From Darksidea phi (taxonomy: Eukaryota > Ascomycota > Dothideomycetes > Pleosporales > Lentitheciaceae), in NCBI GenBank assembly GCA_030770425.1, contig JASJFT010000179.1, positions 1-64,000 on the forward strand: a DNA stretch of 64,000 nt, in the 5' to 3' direction. A model generated the notes under the pieces. It had not been told where the DNA came from. It saw only the letters and a program-made list of their open reading frames with translations, and did no database searches. How positions within the stretch are numbered: the stretch's first letter is position 1; the number at the start of each line of letters is the position of its first letter. Positions 42,282-53,478 of the stretch are shown here, in pieces. The position numbers and the translations under genes were made by a program.

Positions 42282-44499
42282 TTAGATAATATCGACAATC
42301 TGTGGCTGAAGCCGATTGAACCAGTTGTACTCATGCTCCAGCCGATCTTCCCACACCTCATCACTCTCAGTGCTCTGGCGTTTGACGGTCGTCTTATAAG
42401 TTCCGATTCTGACGAAGCTATCACCACGCGTGCATCGAACAACAAGCCCCTTGGACCACCAAATCTGCTTGGTCCGCTTCGTAGACAGTTCCAGCAATGC
42501 AGCATTGTTCTCGGCCCTTTCTTTATCCGTTTCATCGACAGCGTCATACGTCATTTTGGTATAGAAAACGTTTCCAGCGCCCTTGCCATTCATGGCGATG
42601 CCACCTGCTTGAGCTTGCCAGCCACCGAAAGGCGATTTATTGAGCATAAGGTACGCGCTGTGTATCTTGCCTTTCATAGTGAGGCGGCCGCTGCCTTGGA
42701 GGAGGGCGCCGTAGGGATCCGCAATGTTGGCGAGCTGAAGGTCTATGTGCAGGACTTGCAGTTCTTCTTCGTCTGTTTCGTCGGCGGACGGGAAGTCCAC
42801 CGGCCAGTTCAACGAGACCCAGGACCAGGAGGGGCCTTGCCATGTCGTAGGTCGCGGGTACGTATCTTTATCCGAGTACTTTGTATTCCAGAAGAGCGAA
42901 CGAGAGAGTGTGGAGCGCCATAGCCCGGCGCAGTACTCGTCGCCGTAAATGTGTCCGTAGCGCGCCGCAATACCTGAGATGGCCATTATGCGGTCTGTGG
43001 ATAGCGTAAGGTTTCTGTGACTGTAGACTTTTACGACACGGTACCAGTTCTCCATTGCCTCGTCGAATTCGGTGCCCAGTATAGTGCCTTTGGGTTGCTG
43101 TGCACCGATGAATTGCGTTTGCAGGACTGCTACGTCGTTCAGATTGTCCTGTCTGGAGCCGTGCTCTTCGGGCTTGACGCGCCAGCCGTCGGCTACGCCG
43201 CGTGTATTGTGCTGGCGAATAAAGCGGGATTGACGTGTGCTAAACTCGTACGTTCGAGGCGATAGAAGGCGTTCCTGAAGTGCCCAACCCCTTGTATCTA
43301 AAGGCTCAGGCTCTATGTCTGTGCGGAAGAGTGTGATAGCTCCATCGGAGAAGTAGCGACCCTTGAATGGGAGCTGAAAGACCTGGTCTGGGTGCATCGT
43401 CGCAACTCTGTCGTTTAAGAATCCCTCTTGAACACTTCGTGCCCGTGATGCTGCGATCGTGAGGATGGAGTTTCTGTAAATGTTGGGCATCTGAGCGATT
43501 TCAACGGCTTTGTCATCTGGATCATCTTGGACAAATACAAAACGCGTCCACCCACAAGAGTCTGAAGTTGAGCCAATGGCAGACGGTCACGGCATCTTTG
43601 AGCGTTTGTGGCAAATCATCCCAAGGAATCCCGCGTTTCCAGTTGTCGAGCTGACTTCGAGTTGATTTCATGATTTGATCTCCGCCCCAACAATAGCTAA
43701 GCGCGACGTATGGTGCCGCTGCCATTCCGCTCGTATCGCGAAGTCTGACCTTGAAGGAATTTTCTTGGCTAGTGATTTCTAGAAGCCTTGATGGCATGTA
43801 GCCTAGTGCTGGTAGTGGACACTGAACGTGTGTCTTTTTCCCCCTTCTTTGACCATAGAGACATTCATTCATATGACCCGCCATTCTCGTAAATGTCACT
43901 TTAGAGCACGCTTCTTCTTCGATAGGGCGGGTAGATATCATCCTTCCTGCAGGATTGTCTGGACTGGCGTAGACACTGAACCCGCTTCTCGTCCGGTATG
44001 CCATTTGTTTCCTCGGCCCGTCCCATAGAGCAAAGAACTTGACCTGTAAGGAGTCGACGAAGAAACATGCTAGATGTAAACTCTTCAAGCTCTTCAAGCC
44101 ACTGGTAACTTCGGTGCGTTCCTCGATCAGACGGCGTAAAGTGCGGGTTTGGCCGACCTTGGGTAAAATGCTTTCTTGGCGTAGCAATGCTTCTCTGAGC
44201 ACTCGTTGTAGTTTACTACCGTCTGCTTCCTCGCTCTTCAGCTCCGGTCCAGCTGTAGAATCATCTTGGGTGTCTTCCTTCGCGTTACGGTGGATATCCG
44301 AACGATGAATCCATTCTTCCTCAAGCAAGTAGGTAGCGAGGCTGCAATTGTTTCATGAGGCAATTTGAAAATCGGTGACAGACCAGCCGAGATGAAAATA
44401 GTTGTTCTCCTCACCTCCACCACCTAACTCGGCAGTATCATCGATGACCAGGTTCTGGCAATACTGGCAGCTGTGGGCTTGAAGTTGAATGGGCGCCAT
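42282..44499 (-). pseudogene. HET-domain (heterokaryon incompatibility) gene with two lesions
   Basis: The reading starts at ATG 44499 (MAPIQLQAHSCQYCQNLVID) and follows a full-length HET protein of about 739 codons. The family N-terminal WSVTDF element is present, as are PYVALSYCWGGD, LPQTLKDAVTVC and LLWVDAFCI of the HET domain. After it come MPNIYRNSILTIAASRA, DTRGWALQERLLSPR and a WQGPSWSWVSLNW C-terminal block. Two lesions break it: an in-frame TGA at 44353-44355, and one extra base in the A-run 43533-43535 that shifts frame inside the invariant CIVQDD motif. No intron fits either site. HET genes trigger cell death on fusion of unlike strains and often carry null alleles. A sequencing error could explain one lesion, less easily both. 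Confidence 0.8.
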
Positions 44500-45016
44500 T
44501 TTGAAGACGAGAGCTGCAGGATGAGAAAAGAAGCATAGAAACTTAGTAGTTTTTAATTGCGCCAGATTGCAGCCTCAACTGAATGGAAGGCTGAGTGCGG
44601 AATGGTGGCTCAGCCGAAGCCATGACCAAAAGCAGAAGCGTATCTGCACAAGAGACATTTTGGAACAACAGCGGTTAGCGAAGACTTCCAAATGTTTGGA
44701 CGAGCTATTGATGGCTGGTTTTGAAAAACTGCAGGCGTTTCACAGGGCTATCGTGGCTTATGAGATGGCGTATCAAAGTTGGCGCTTATGCGTTTCTGCT
44801 CGTGCGCAAGTACGCCCCCTATTTACAATTTCGAGGTGTGTTTCGTCGCTTGAATGAGTGGATGCTTGGTCACGGGTTCGGTTAATTATGACATCCTCTG
44901 CGCTAACCTTGAACGGGATAGCTACTTGGCGAATGTCATTCCACTCATAGACACCAGGCTGCCACTGCCACCTCTCTCATACATCCTATCGAGATCACAC
45001 CCATCGGAAACCCACA
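44500..45016. other. Divergent intergenic region
   Basis: About 520 bases between the HET pseudogene and the GFA-family gene, transcribed away from each other. Short frames here lack support. Confidence 0.5.
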
Positions 45017-45718
45017 ATGCCACATTCACGCCCTTTCCCTGCTGTAACTGGCGGTTGCTTCTGTGGTGCAGTACGCTACCGCCTCTTGACCGCTCCATTG
45101 TTTTGCTATGCGTGCCACTGCGCGGATTGCCACAAGCATACCGGGTCGGTCTTTGCATGCTTCACAACAATAGAGGCCGAATACCTCACGTCCATTGGAT
45201 CCACCCCCCCAGAAATCACCACCAGAACCGGGCCGTCTGGGCTTGTAAAGCGCTCGGCTTCCTGTCCAAAATGCGGAACATCGCTTTGGGCCAGTGGCGA
45301 TCACAATCCTGTCACTGTTGATGTCAGGACCGGCACGTTGGACCACCCAGAGCTTATGGAACCCGATCTGCATGCGTATATCGAAAGTAAACTCCCTTGG
45401 GTACTCCTTCCCGAGGGCGCGAAAACCTGCAACGGGCACTTCGATTTCAGGAAAATGTGGCCTAAGTTGAGCTTGAAGAGATTCGATGCGGCGCTTTTGA
45501 GATACGAAGAGGAGCTGAAGCAGGCAGTGACGGAAGTCCACGGGGTCGCAGCGTCTGAGGACGAGAAGGAGGCAGACAAGACACCTACCGCACAATCGCC
45601 CGAAGAAAAAGAGGACGATGAAGAGTTTGAGAAGAGGTATCGAGAAACGGAGAAAGCGCTTCAAGAAAGACTTGAAAGGTTGACTCTGAAGCTCATTGAC
45701 GAGGAGAAGGCTGAATAG
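45017..45718 (+). CDS. GFA/CENP-V family zinc enzyme with charged C-terminal extension
   Basis: A single exon, 233 residues. The GFA (Mss4-like) fold is evident from its zinc ligands: Cys14 and Cys16 in GGCFCGAVRY, Cys30/33/35/38 in CYACHCADCHKHTGS, and Cys83/86 in CPKCGTSLW. Bacterial relatives bind glutathione and were proposed to speed S-hydroxymethylglutathione formation; substrates of the many fungal paralogues are unknown. After about residue 150 the protein departs from the usual 130-190 residue length. It continues into an acidic then mixed-charge helical tail (KRYRETEKALQERLERLTLK), a likely coiled coil. Start and stop are clear, and no intron is needed. Confidence 0.85.
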   Translation: MPHSRPFPAVTGGCFCGAVRYRLLTAPLFCYACHCADCHKHTGSVFACFTTIEAEYLTSIGSTPPEITTRTGPSGLVKRSASCPKCGTSLWASGDHNPVTVDVRTGTLDHPELMEPDLHAYIESKLPWVLLPEGAKTCNGHFDFRKMWPKLSLKRFDAALLRYEEELKQAVTEVHGVAASEDEKEADKTPTAQSPEEKEDDEEFEKRYRETEKALQERLERLTLKLIDEEKAE

Positions 45719-46730
45719 TTGGCGATTCCACTCCCGCTAACGTCCCCATCCTGTGAACACGGCCAAAAGCTTTGTTGCTATGAGACTCCTCAATGTCTGC
45801 GATCTCATACAAATGCCCGGTGGCAACGAACTTTATACCACCACGAACAGCATACACTTCAAACCGACCACGCTGGACGATTTCAGTCACTCTCTATGTA
45901 GCAACGGTACACTTTTCTACGACTCATATATTGCTCTCTTGCCTTCAACAAGACAAAGCTCATCGTGTTCACGGAGGACACTAGAATAGAGAAAAGTGAC
46001 GGATCACAGTTCCTATGGCGTGAGTACCAGCGTTGAGTGGGCCAGGGTGCAGCACAGAACCTAACAAGAAGAGTTTTAGTGCAGTTACGAAGGTAGACAA
46101 GTACAAGCGTCATTGGAATCGCACTGCAGAAAGGTATCGACTGCGTCTTTAGGTTCGTAACCAGTATTCGAGACTGAGCGAGATGTTCATATTATAGCTC
46201 GATTGCATGTACGGTTATTTACAATTCTTAGTCCGTTGCAAAGAATGGCATAAAGCCTAGCAAGGCCCGGCAGTGTCTATGCATTTTTTAATAGTCATGC
46301 TATCTACCACAAGTGAGGCAAGGAGATAGTTTTGCTGTCATTTGATCTGGCCAGCAACTGCCTGCGCCGCAAGTTGCGCGTCCAAAACCCCACTCTATCA
46401 CCAACATGCGGAGATCACTTCCCAAAAATGACAAGGCAAGCTAATCCCGATTGCCAGCGCATTCCGCCTGCATACACAGCCTTTTCTTGGCTTGGCTCGC
46501 CCAGCCTGCCACGGACCGATTCCCCTTTAGTGCGCCTAGCCTAGCTTGACAATACACATTTATTCGACGAATTGAATAGTTTCAAAGAGTTTTGAAACCA
46601 CCAGCCGCTTGGCTACATAAAGCGTGCAAATTCAAATGCGTCAGCTGTGGCTTGTTCCTGGAGGATATGCCTGTCAGGTATGATGTCAATGCTGGAGAAG
46701 AGTCTGGGCTATGTATTGGCGAGCAGAAGA
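45719..46730. other. Intergenic region with weak coding traces
   Basis: About 1 kb. A plus-strand frame near 45753-45989 begins MNTAKSFVAMRLLNVCDLIQ; MRLLN is a common HET-protein start, but no HET domain follows. A second short segment (KTKLIVFTEDTRIEKSDG, about 45950-46035) is in another frame. These could be relics, but support is too weak for a call. Confidence 0.3.
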
Positions 46731-46736
46731 TATAAA
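46731..46736 (+). promoter_or_regulatory. TATA box of GPI-protein gene
   Basis: TATAAA lies 103 bases upstream of the ATG at 46839. Confidence 0.4.
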
Positions 46737-46838
46737 GAGGAGATGCATCTTCATGTATAGGCACAGCAATTAAATAATATCTCGACCAGAAACAGTCCCC
46801 CATTGCAAATACAATTACTCGATAACGCAACTGACAAC

Positions 46839-47517
46839 ATGCTCGCCAAATCAATCTTCTTTGCCTTCGCCCTTTCTACAGTCGGCATTGCGCAGGAAAT
46901 TGACAATGGCGATGTTCCCAACGAGTGCCGCGCAGTTTGCGCGAGCATCGTGACTCTTGCGACCCAATGCGATAACCAATTCGGTTCGTTATACTCCCAA
47001 TGGCTTGACAGAAAACTGAAAAACTTACGCAATCTCATAGACAATGATCGTGAAGAATTGAACTGCATCTGTTCAGCCACAGGCGTGAGCACTCAGCTCC
47101 CACTCTGCGAAGCCTGCGTCGCTCAATTCGACGTTGATGACGACAACGATGCCAACGGTATGAACCAAAATTGGCTTACACATCTCTCTCTTTAAACCAC
47201 ATGGACTGACCCTCATCACAGATATTACCGACCTCCTCCGCTCCTGCTCTTTCACAACCACTAGCTACAACCCCTCCGCAACCTCCGCCTCAGTGACTGA
47301 TATCGGCAACTCCACCTCGCTCACCACACCTGCACCCACGGACGCGCAATCTACCGGCACCCCTCAAAGCACATCTACTGATGCTGGCAGTCCTACGTCA
47401 AGCGGAGGAGGTGATCGTCCGGCAGAGCAGACTGAGACTGGGGCGGCGCCGATGCCGACCGTGGGAGCCGTGGGCGTCGGACTGGGTGTTCTCGGCCTTG
47501 CTATGGGAATACTGTAG
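46839..47517 (+). CDS. Secreted Cys-rich GPI-anchored surface protein
   Basis: Three exons (46839-46983, 47041-47157, 47222-47517) give 185 residues. A signal peptide of about 18 residues (MLAKSIFFAFALSTVGIAQ) precedes a Cys-bearing domain: ECRAVCASIVTLATQCDNQ, then LNCICSATG, then PLCEACVAQFD, then LLRSCSF. The first intron is 57 nt and stop-free, so a naive reading would insert 19 residues; splicing it brings the Cys spacing into register. A Ser/Thr-rich stalk and a hydrophobic C-terminus (VGAVGVGLGVLGLAMGIL) after a small-residue site indicate GPI attachment to membrane or wall. The Cys pattern is not the eight-Cys CFEM type. It is likely a cell-wall or adhesion protein; function unknown. 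Confidence 0.8.
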
Positions 47518-50417
47518 AAGGAAGTTTATGAGATTGTACGAAAGCAAATTGGGAGTTGACAGTGGGCCCGGAACAAGCCTTCATACGATGACCTGAAGTT
47601 GTCTGATCAACAACTCAGAACTTTCCTTTGACACTTACGACGCTCTAATACTGTTTTCATTCCTCTCTATCGCTCCTTTGAATAATCTAGGTTCTCATTC
47701 GAATGATAACGGCTACAAATAAACTATGACACCATGCTAAGGAAGGGTTTTGTTGCACGCCAATATGCATGCGAACAATATATAACTAGACAAGCTCGAT
47801 ATTGAGACCTTTGGAACTTATACGCTCTGCATCATTATTTTCAAGTAAGGATCGAAATGACCATTCAAACTGTCAAACCTTCACAAGTAAATACCATGCC
47901 CTGGAGGGAAGAGTCTTCCATGGATAATACCTGCGACAAGATTACGTCTCATAAAATGCATTCAGCCGTTTGAGCTCAGGATCCTTCCCATGTTCCTCAT
48001 CACCAACATCAATCCAGATCTCCGCCAGACTCATGTTTCAACTAGCCATCCTTCACGTCGCTCAACATTCCTAAATATGCCTGGACGAGACTAGTTCAAT
48101 AGATACGAACAATGCTAACATTGCATTGCCCATCTTAGGAATGTGGACGGGACAGTCCGCTCGTCCCATCATTAACATCAAAAACTTGGGAGCGCAATAA
48201 GATCCGAAGCAGGAAGAAAGTTTCCGGTCCCGTATCCTGCCAGGCAAGCACCGTTGATTGGGGATTGTGCACTGGGAAGATACAATTGCGGGATTTTCTC
48301 ACCCAAGCGACAGTAGAGCTCTGGTATACTCCAAGGAAGGGCCCGCTACCATCCCACTTGGGATACATATTGGTCGACCTAAAGGGCATCCACACACTAG
48401 CATGTTCTTGTCGTTGGAAAGCTTCATGATTGAGGATAAAAGACACAGCCTGGAGCTACAATTTTGGGAGAACTAGGAGTAACCGCATCACATGGGTACT
48501 AGAATAGCATCTATTACTAGCATCCAAGACGGGCAGGCACAAGTCGAGTTTTGTGAGTCATATCAGGTGGCACACTTTGAAGCATCGGACGCGTTGCTAC
48601 CCAAGCTTTACACTCTCATGACATCGTTCGGATGCCGCCGAAACAATCAGCCTGACAAATGTTCGCCTTGCTAAAATGTGACCAAGCATATCGTCACCAG
48701 CGCTCGAGCGCTTGGCTATACGCGATGTCCAAAGCCTACGGCCTCGCGGGATATAATACCGTATTTCCTTGCGTGCCGAAACGATTTTCGCGCCTAGTCG
48801 GGTAAATTCATAGGGAGAAGCATTTCGCAAATTTGCCACCCAACGAAGAGCCTGTATTATAAAATGTTTCACGCTGAGGTGCGACGCTTACGCCGAATAG
48901 CCGTGTGAGAACCGCAAGGCTGATGTGAGGCTGTTGATTCAGATTTGAGTACGCAGAACAAACAGTGCACTGCACGTGCGTGTCATGCATTACGACTGCT
49001 GTTTCAGCGAAGGAAGAAACAGTCGCCGCACCCTGGCTTTACGGCGCGTCCGCCGCACATCCTACAGACTGAGCCTATGTTGGGTGGTTTCATTCATTTT
49101 TGTTGGTTTGAACGCGGAGTGTCCGCCTCAAGGTGTTTCTTTTGGGGGCCAAAACCGGTGTTCGCTAGCAGAGGATCAGTTACGTGCCACTCTGCCTTTG
49201 CCACATTCATGCTATGAATTTGCTAGACTAAAATCGTGAAAACCTTGATTCATTAGGAAAATGGTGCTTTTTACCACCGTAACATGCAAGTTGGTGGCAT
49301 GAGACGTTTATCGAAATGTGTTTGGAACTAAGAAAAGGCCATATCGAAGGATGAGGGAGGATTTGCTACGTGACCTCGGTAGACTGAGCTTCAAGCGTAG
49401 ACTTGAGGTGGGATCGCGAAGTTGTAGGCGACATCAGCACGTCCACCGATTATTGCGATGGTTTAGAAGCAGAGATTGATCTGGAACCGGCCTAGTGGGT
49501 TCTTTGTTAGGCTGCAAAAGCGAGGGGTTCGTGATAGTGGAGCATACCAATTGATAAGTCATCTGCGAGTGGATCTCGGCTGTAGACTTTATCGTTTCAT
49601 CATCATTACTAGGCTATTGCCAACGTTCGACCGGCCGTCTACCGTCTAGGAGCATCGGTGATGTCAAGGCGATGTATTATTAAGCCGCCATGACAGTCAC
49701 TAGGCGTAATTCACATAGTCGCCGAAGACATTGTCGCTCACCCAAGATGGATGTGGCCGCGTAGTCCTCAGGAACACAATGGCCTATTCGGATAGCATCG
49801 ACAAAATACGAGCGTGTGTCGCCTTTAGAGCTTATATTCGTATGAACAGCACTAGTACGGAGTACAGTACTGTATTCTACTAAGTAAAGGACTGGATGGC
49901 GCCATCGTATGCGGCTGTACGAAGCGGTAATTGAGCGAGTCTCGTTTGAGACGGAAAAGAAGCGCAAAGTGCGAGCGCACGGGCCGACTCTCCGAGACCG
50001 AACCGGCGTCACCGCGGTGTCTCCACACTCACCTCATCCGGCCGATCCCACATCCTACGACTGTTCTCCCGTCGAAATACTCGCTTGAGGCACAGCTGAG
50101 TCAACATCCTAGCTTCCCCCAATGCCAGATCTCCCAACGCAGTAGAGGAGCATGGGCTATTGGGAAAGGCGCAAGTCAGGTCTGCGCTCAGCCACAGCGA
50201 CGCTCAGCGTCAACTGGTCTGAGACATGGCTGTTGCTCCTTCAGCTGGCGCATAAAGCTAACAGAACGCTTGTAGCCACTGTAGATATGAGAGTCGGTAT
50301 GCGGCAAGTATAACATCTCCGCTTCAGACTTTCGTGTCATACCTCAGCTACCTGTCGTTTCCGTCACTCTCGTTTCGTTTATATCCCTCTCTTTACAGTT
50401 TGTCTTCGTTCTTCATC
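47518..50417. other. Gene-poor stretch
   Basis: About 2.9 kb with no supported gene. One plus-strand frame at 48258-48476 (ending MIEDKRHSLELQFWEN) and another at 48492-48674 look mildly protein-like but match nothing and have no splice context. A 12-bp palindrome, TACAGTACTGTA, lies at 49863-49874. The right end is the promoter of the adenylate-forming gene. Confidence 0.45.
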
Positions 50418-51610
50418 ATGGCATTTTGGAATACCGTCATGGATGCCCAAGGAGATGTGCCATCCGGTAAGCGCCTGATACCTCTAGTTATCGATGAGAT
50501 CGCCACCAAAAACCCAGAACGCGTCTGCTTTGCATTTCCACGAACAACAAACCTCCAGGATGGATTCCGGGATCTTAATTTTCGCACTGTAAGTGATCAC
50601 TGCGTGTTGTGTCGATCACACAATAACGATTGACGACCAGTTTGCCAACGCCATCAACAAGACCGCACATTTCATTCAGCAGGAAATCGGGCGAAGCTCC
50701 ATGTTCGAGACGGTCATGTATATGGGCTATCCGGATGTGAGATACTATATTGTAATTGTTGCTCTGTAAGTTGTTATCTTTGCGTCTACAGCCGTGTTCT
50801 TTGTGTTCTTTCCAGACTAATGCTAATCCATCGTAGAATGAAGACCGGACACAAGGTACCCCTACTACTACCCAAGTAAAGCGCAGTTTTTTCAAACGCC
50901 TAGCTTTGTGGGAGTTCTTGCTCACCCACCACTAGGTTTTGTTCAGCTCGCATCGCAATAGTGTAGCCGCGCACGCCAACCTGATCAAACGGACTGATTG
51001 TACGATTCTACTTCACACGGAGGGCTTTCCAGTCTCGGGTATCATCGAGGCTTGCAGGATGGAGTCCTTGTGTATGCCGGATCTAGACTATTTGCTCAAC
51101 GACTTACCCTGCGAACATTTTCCGTACGAAAAGACCTTTGACGAAGGGAAGAATCACCCAGTCATGGTAGTCCACACATCGGGTTCCACTGGCCTACCAA
51201 AGCCGGTAGTTTGGACGCACTGGACACTCATTACAGGTGACCCATATCATCATGTCCCTCCACTTGATAATCGACCGACTTTATGGGGAGGTATCTTCGA
51301 CTCATGTAGACGAGCATATATGGCACTCCCAATCTTTCATGGAGCCGGGATCGGGATGGGAATTGCCGCACCATGTTTCAGCCAAACCGTTACTGTGCTT
51401 GGACCACCCGGTTTAGCGACTGCGGAGGTACTCAATGCAATCTTGGATTCGGGAAATATTGATGCGGTCAACGCCTTGCCAGGGACTCTTGAAGATGTTG
51501 CGACTAGAGCGGACGTATTGTCAAGGCTGGACAGCCTGAAATTCATCGCAGTTGTTGACGGTGGGTTAGACCCTGGAGATCGTCTGCCATTGCGCATGTG
51601 CAGTAGCTGA
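50418..51610 (+). CDS. Truncated adenylate-forming enzyme (NRPS-like A domain)
   Basis: Four exons (50418-50588, 50641-50765, 50837-50855, 50936-51610) encode about 329 residues; the third exon is only 19 nt. The N-terminal part is a good adenylation domain: YMGYPDVRYYIVIVALMKTG, SSHRNSVAAHANLI, then the AMP-binding loop VHTSGSTGLPKPVVWTHW, then AYMALPIFHGAGIGMG. It stops after LDPGDRLPLRMCSS, before the rest of the A domain (including the catalytic-Lys subdomain) and any carrier or reductase domain expected for NRPS-like A-T-R enzymes. Sequence just past the stop still reads NDASEKISQYAQTHTLM in frame, as in relatives, then decays. So it is probably a pseudogene, unless a very short intron (about 39 nt) removes the stop. 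Confidence 0.6.
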
Positions 51611-52935
51611 TATGAAGCAGGAGCACTATCGAATGACGCTAGTGAGAAGATATCACAATACGCGCAAACACACACTCTGATGCCAAGGACGGACCCTACC
51701 CCCCGGGGTCAGCATGAAACCGATCCTTTGGACTAGCATTACATTGGCGCCCGTCCAAATCGCAGCAGAATAGAGATGGACATCAAGGGAGACGTGCATT
51801 GACCTTGCATTTTTTCCAAGAAGCCAGAACGAGAAACTCCCAATGGCATCGTTGGACCTTTTGGGAAACGGAATACCTTTTTACGTGGTTTGATTCATAC
51901 CTAAAGCTTTCGACAAAGTCGTATTATTAGATGCGCAGACACTAGGATATACGATTTAATTGTGCCCAAGGACCGCGAGAACTCTGATCGTACAACCGAC
52001 AAATACTTCGTCACGTCGCACGTGACAATTCAGAACTGTTCGTCAGTTAACACAAAGAAGAGTCGTATCCTCAGTGGGGTTACGACCGTAATAAAGAAGA
52101 GAATGAAAAGCTTGAAACGCCAACTTATCACGCCGCAATTCATAGAGACGAATCGATTTACAAATTCTTTCAGGTCTGCTCGTACACCTACATCGTCTTC
52201 GCGAAAGGAAGGGAGGCCCCTTGAGATCACAGGGTAAGGTACCACGCAGGGGAAGGCGGCGGTAGCCTCAAACAAGTTAGAAATCGACGAGTCTTACGCC
52301 TCGTTCCGCCGACGTGGTATCGCAATCTGACTCTCGTCTTTCGATTCTTCTTCGCCTTTGGTCATGGTTCATGGTCAAGGAACTATGATTCTTCTGTTAT
52401 CTTTGTTTTTGTTAATTAATAAACCTGCTCTCATCAAGGTTCGACCCTATTCGCAGCCCCATCCCTCGACTATAGTGCACACCCCTGTATCCTGAGCACC
52501 CACCCACGCATTTGCTCATTTAAGCTATTAGAACAACGTGCCACCAGGAAGAATGAACTGTGGTAGTGTAGCAACCTTGAAAAAAAAATATAATGCTCTA
52601 ATAAGACTAATCAGGTTTGAGTTGAATGTCTTGCGGGGTTGTTATTTTTAAGCTATTTGAATTACAGGGTACGTACGACAAGTATATGATTTGGCGGATT
52701 AGTGTGCCGGGTATATTAGTTTCCGCGTGCATGTGTGCATGTGGAGGGGGACGCACGGAAGCCTAGCGTGTACGCGGCAACTGCACTGCCCCACTGCGGT
52801 CATCATATAGACTGGAAAATGCGTGGTCGGTCATGAAATATATTTCCGTGCGTAGCTCCTAATCGTGATCCATGTGAACGGTTTATCCCGCATAATCAGG
52901 GCATTTCCTTGTCCGAACGGACGCTTGCAACCAAC
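51611..52935. other. Decayed 3' part of adenylation gene, then gene-free DNA
   Basis: The first ~60 bases continue the adenylation reading frame after its stop. Beyond about 51.7 kb similarity is lost and several stops appear (for example TAG at 51736-51738). No thioesterase, reductase or carrier motif was found to 52.9 kb. One 91-codon frame at 51962-52237 is Ser/Lys/Thr-rich and unconvincing. Confidence 0.4.
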
Positions 52936-53478
52936 TCAGTCAATCTTCGTAAATGTCGCACCGCTCAAATAATCTCTCTTCATCAGCTTCACGTTTTCCT
53001 TCCTCAGAATTCCATACGCAGTCGTAACATGGAACCAGAAATTCGGCTGCACAAAATCTAGGCAGTAGCCAATCGGCGTAAACTTGAGCTCCCGCGATAC
53101 ACCTCCAGGGCCAGCAATCTCTATTTTGACCTCCTCTGTCTCCCTCCCATCAATGTCTTCCGGTTTGATGCTTTCTAGATACTCCCAAGTTTTCTTGAGG
53201 CGCGCGAGCATCTCAGGGAACGTGGTATCCGGAGTGTCGGAGAGCTCGAGTTTGTCGAGAGACGGATTCAGGACCGTTGGGATGATTTTTGTCGCGTTGG
53301 TGATGAAGTGAATTTGTTTGGGGAGGTCGGCCATTGTGGGGTGTAGGCGGGCGGATAGGTAGGTTTGCTTGTCGATGTTTTCGGCTTCGGCTTGAGCGTT
53401 GGCTTTGATGAGGATGGCGGCGGTGTTTTTGAGGCCGCGGATGACTGGCGGGATGGCTATGGTATAAAGGGAAGTCAT
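52936..53478 (-). CDS. DUF1993 family protein
   Basis: A single exon of 180 codons, starting MTSLYTIAIPPVIRGLKNTA. The sequence runs through KQTYLSARLHPTMADLPKQI, then LDKLELSDTPDTTFPEMLAR and NFWFHVTTAYGILRKENVKL, the conserved blocks of the DUF1993 family, a DinB-like four-helix bundle found in bacteria and fungi. DinB-fold proteins often bind a metal through His residues, and His84 and His153 could serve; activity in fungi has not been established. Length is normal for the family (about 170-180), and no signal peptide or membrane span is present. The gene is isolated. Confidence 0.85.
   Translation of the reverse strand: MTSLYTIAIPPVIRGLKNTAAILIKANAQAEAENIDKQTYLSARLHPTMADLPKQIHFITNATKIIPTVLNPSLDKLELSDTPDTTFPEMLARLKKTWEYLESIKPEDIDGRETEEVKIEIAGPGGVSRELKFTPIGYCLDFVQPNFWFHVTTAYGILRKENVKLMKRDYLSGATFTKID

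Noticed and set aside
45753..45989. Frame with a MRLLN motif resembling HET protein starts
   Set aside because: No HET domain or splice site follows within the expected distance, so the resemblance is too short to call.
48258..48674. Two adjacent plus-strand short frames in the 47.5-50.4 kb gap
   Set aside because: No domain, no shared splice structure, and similar lengths occur by chance across this window.
52296..52460. Possible tRNA because of a GGTTCGA-like stretch near 52440
   Set aside because: No matching acceptor stem, D-loop or anticodon arm could be folded around it.
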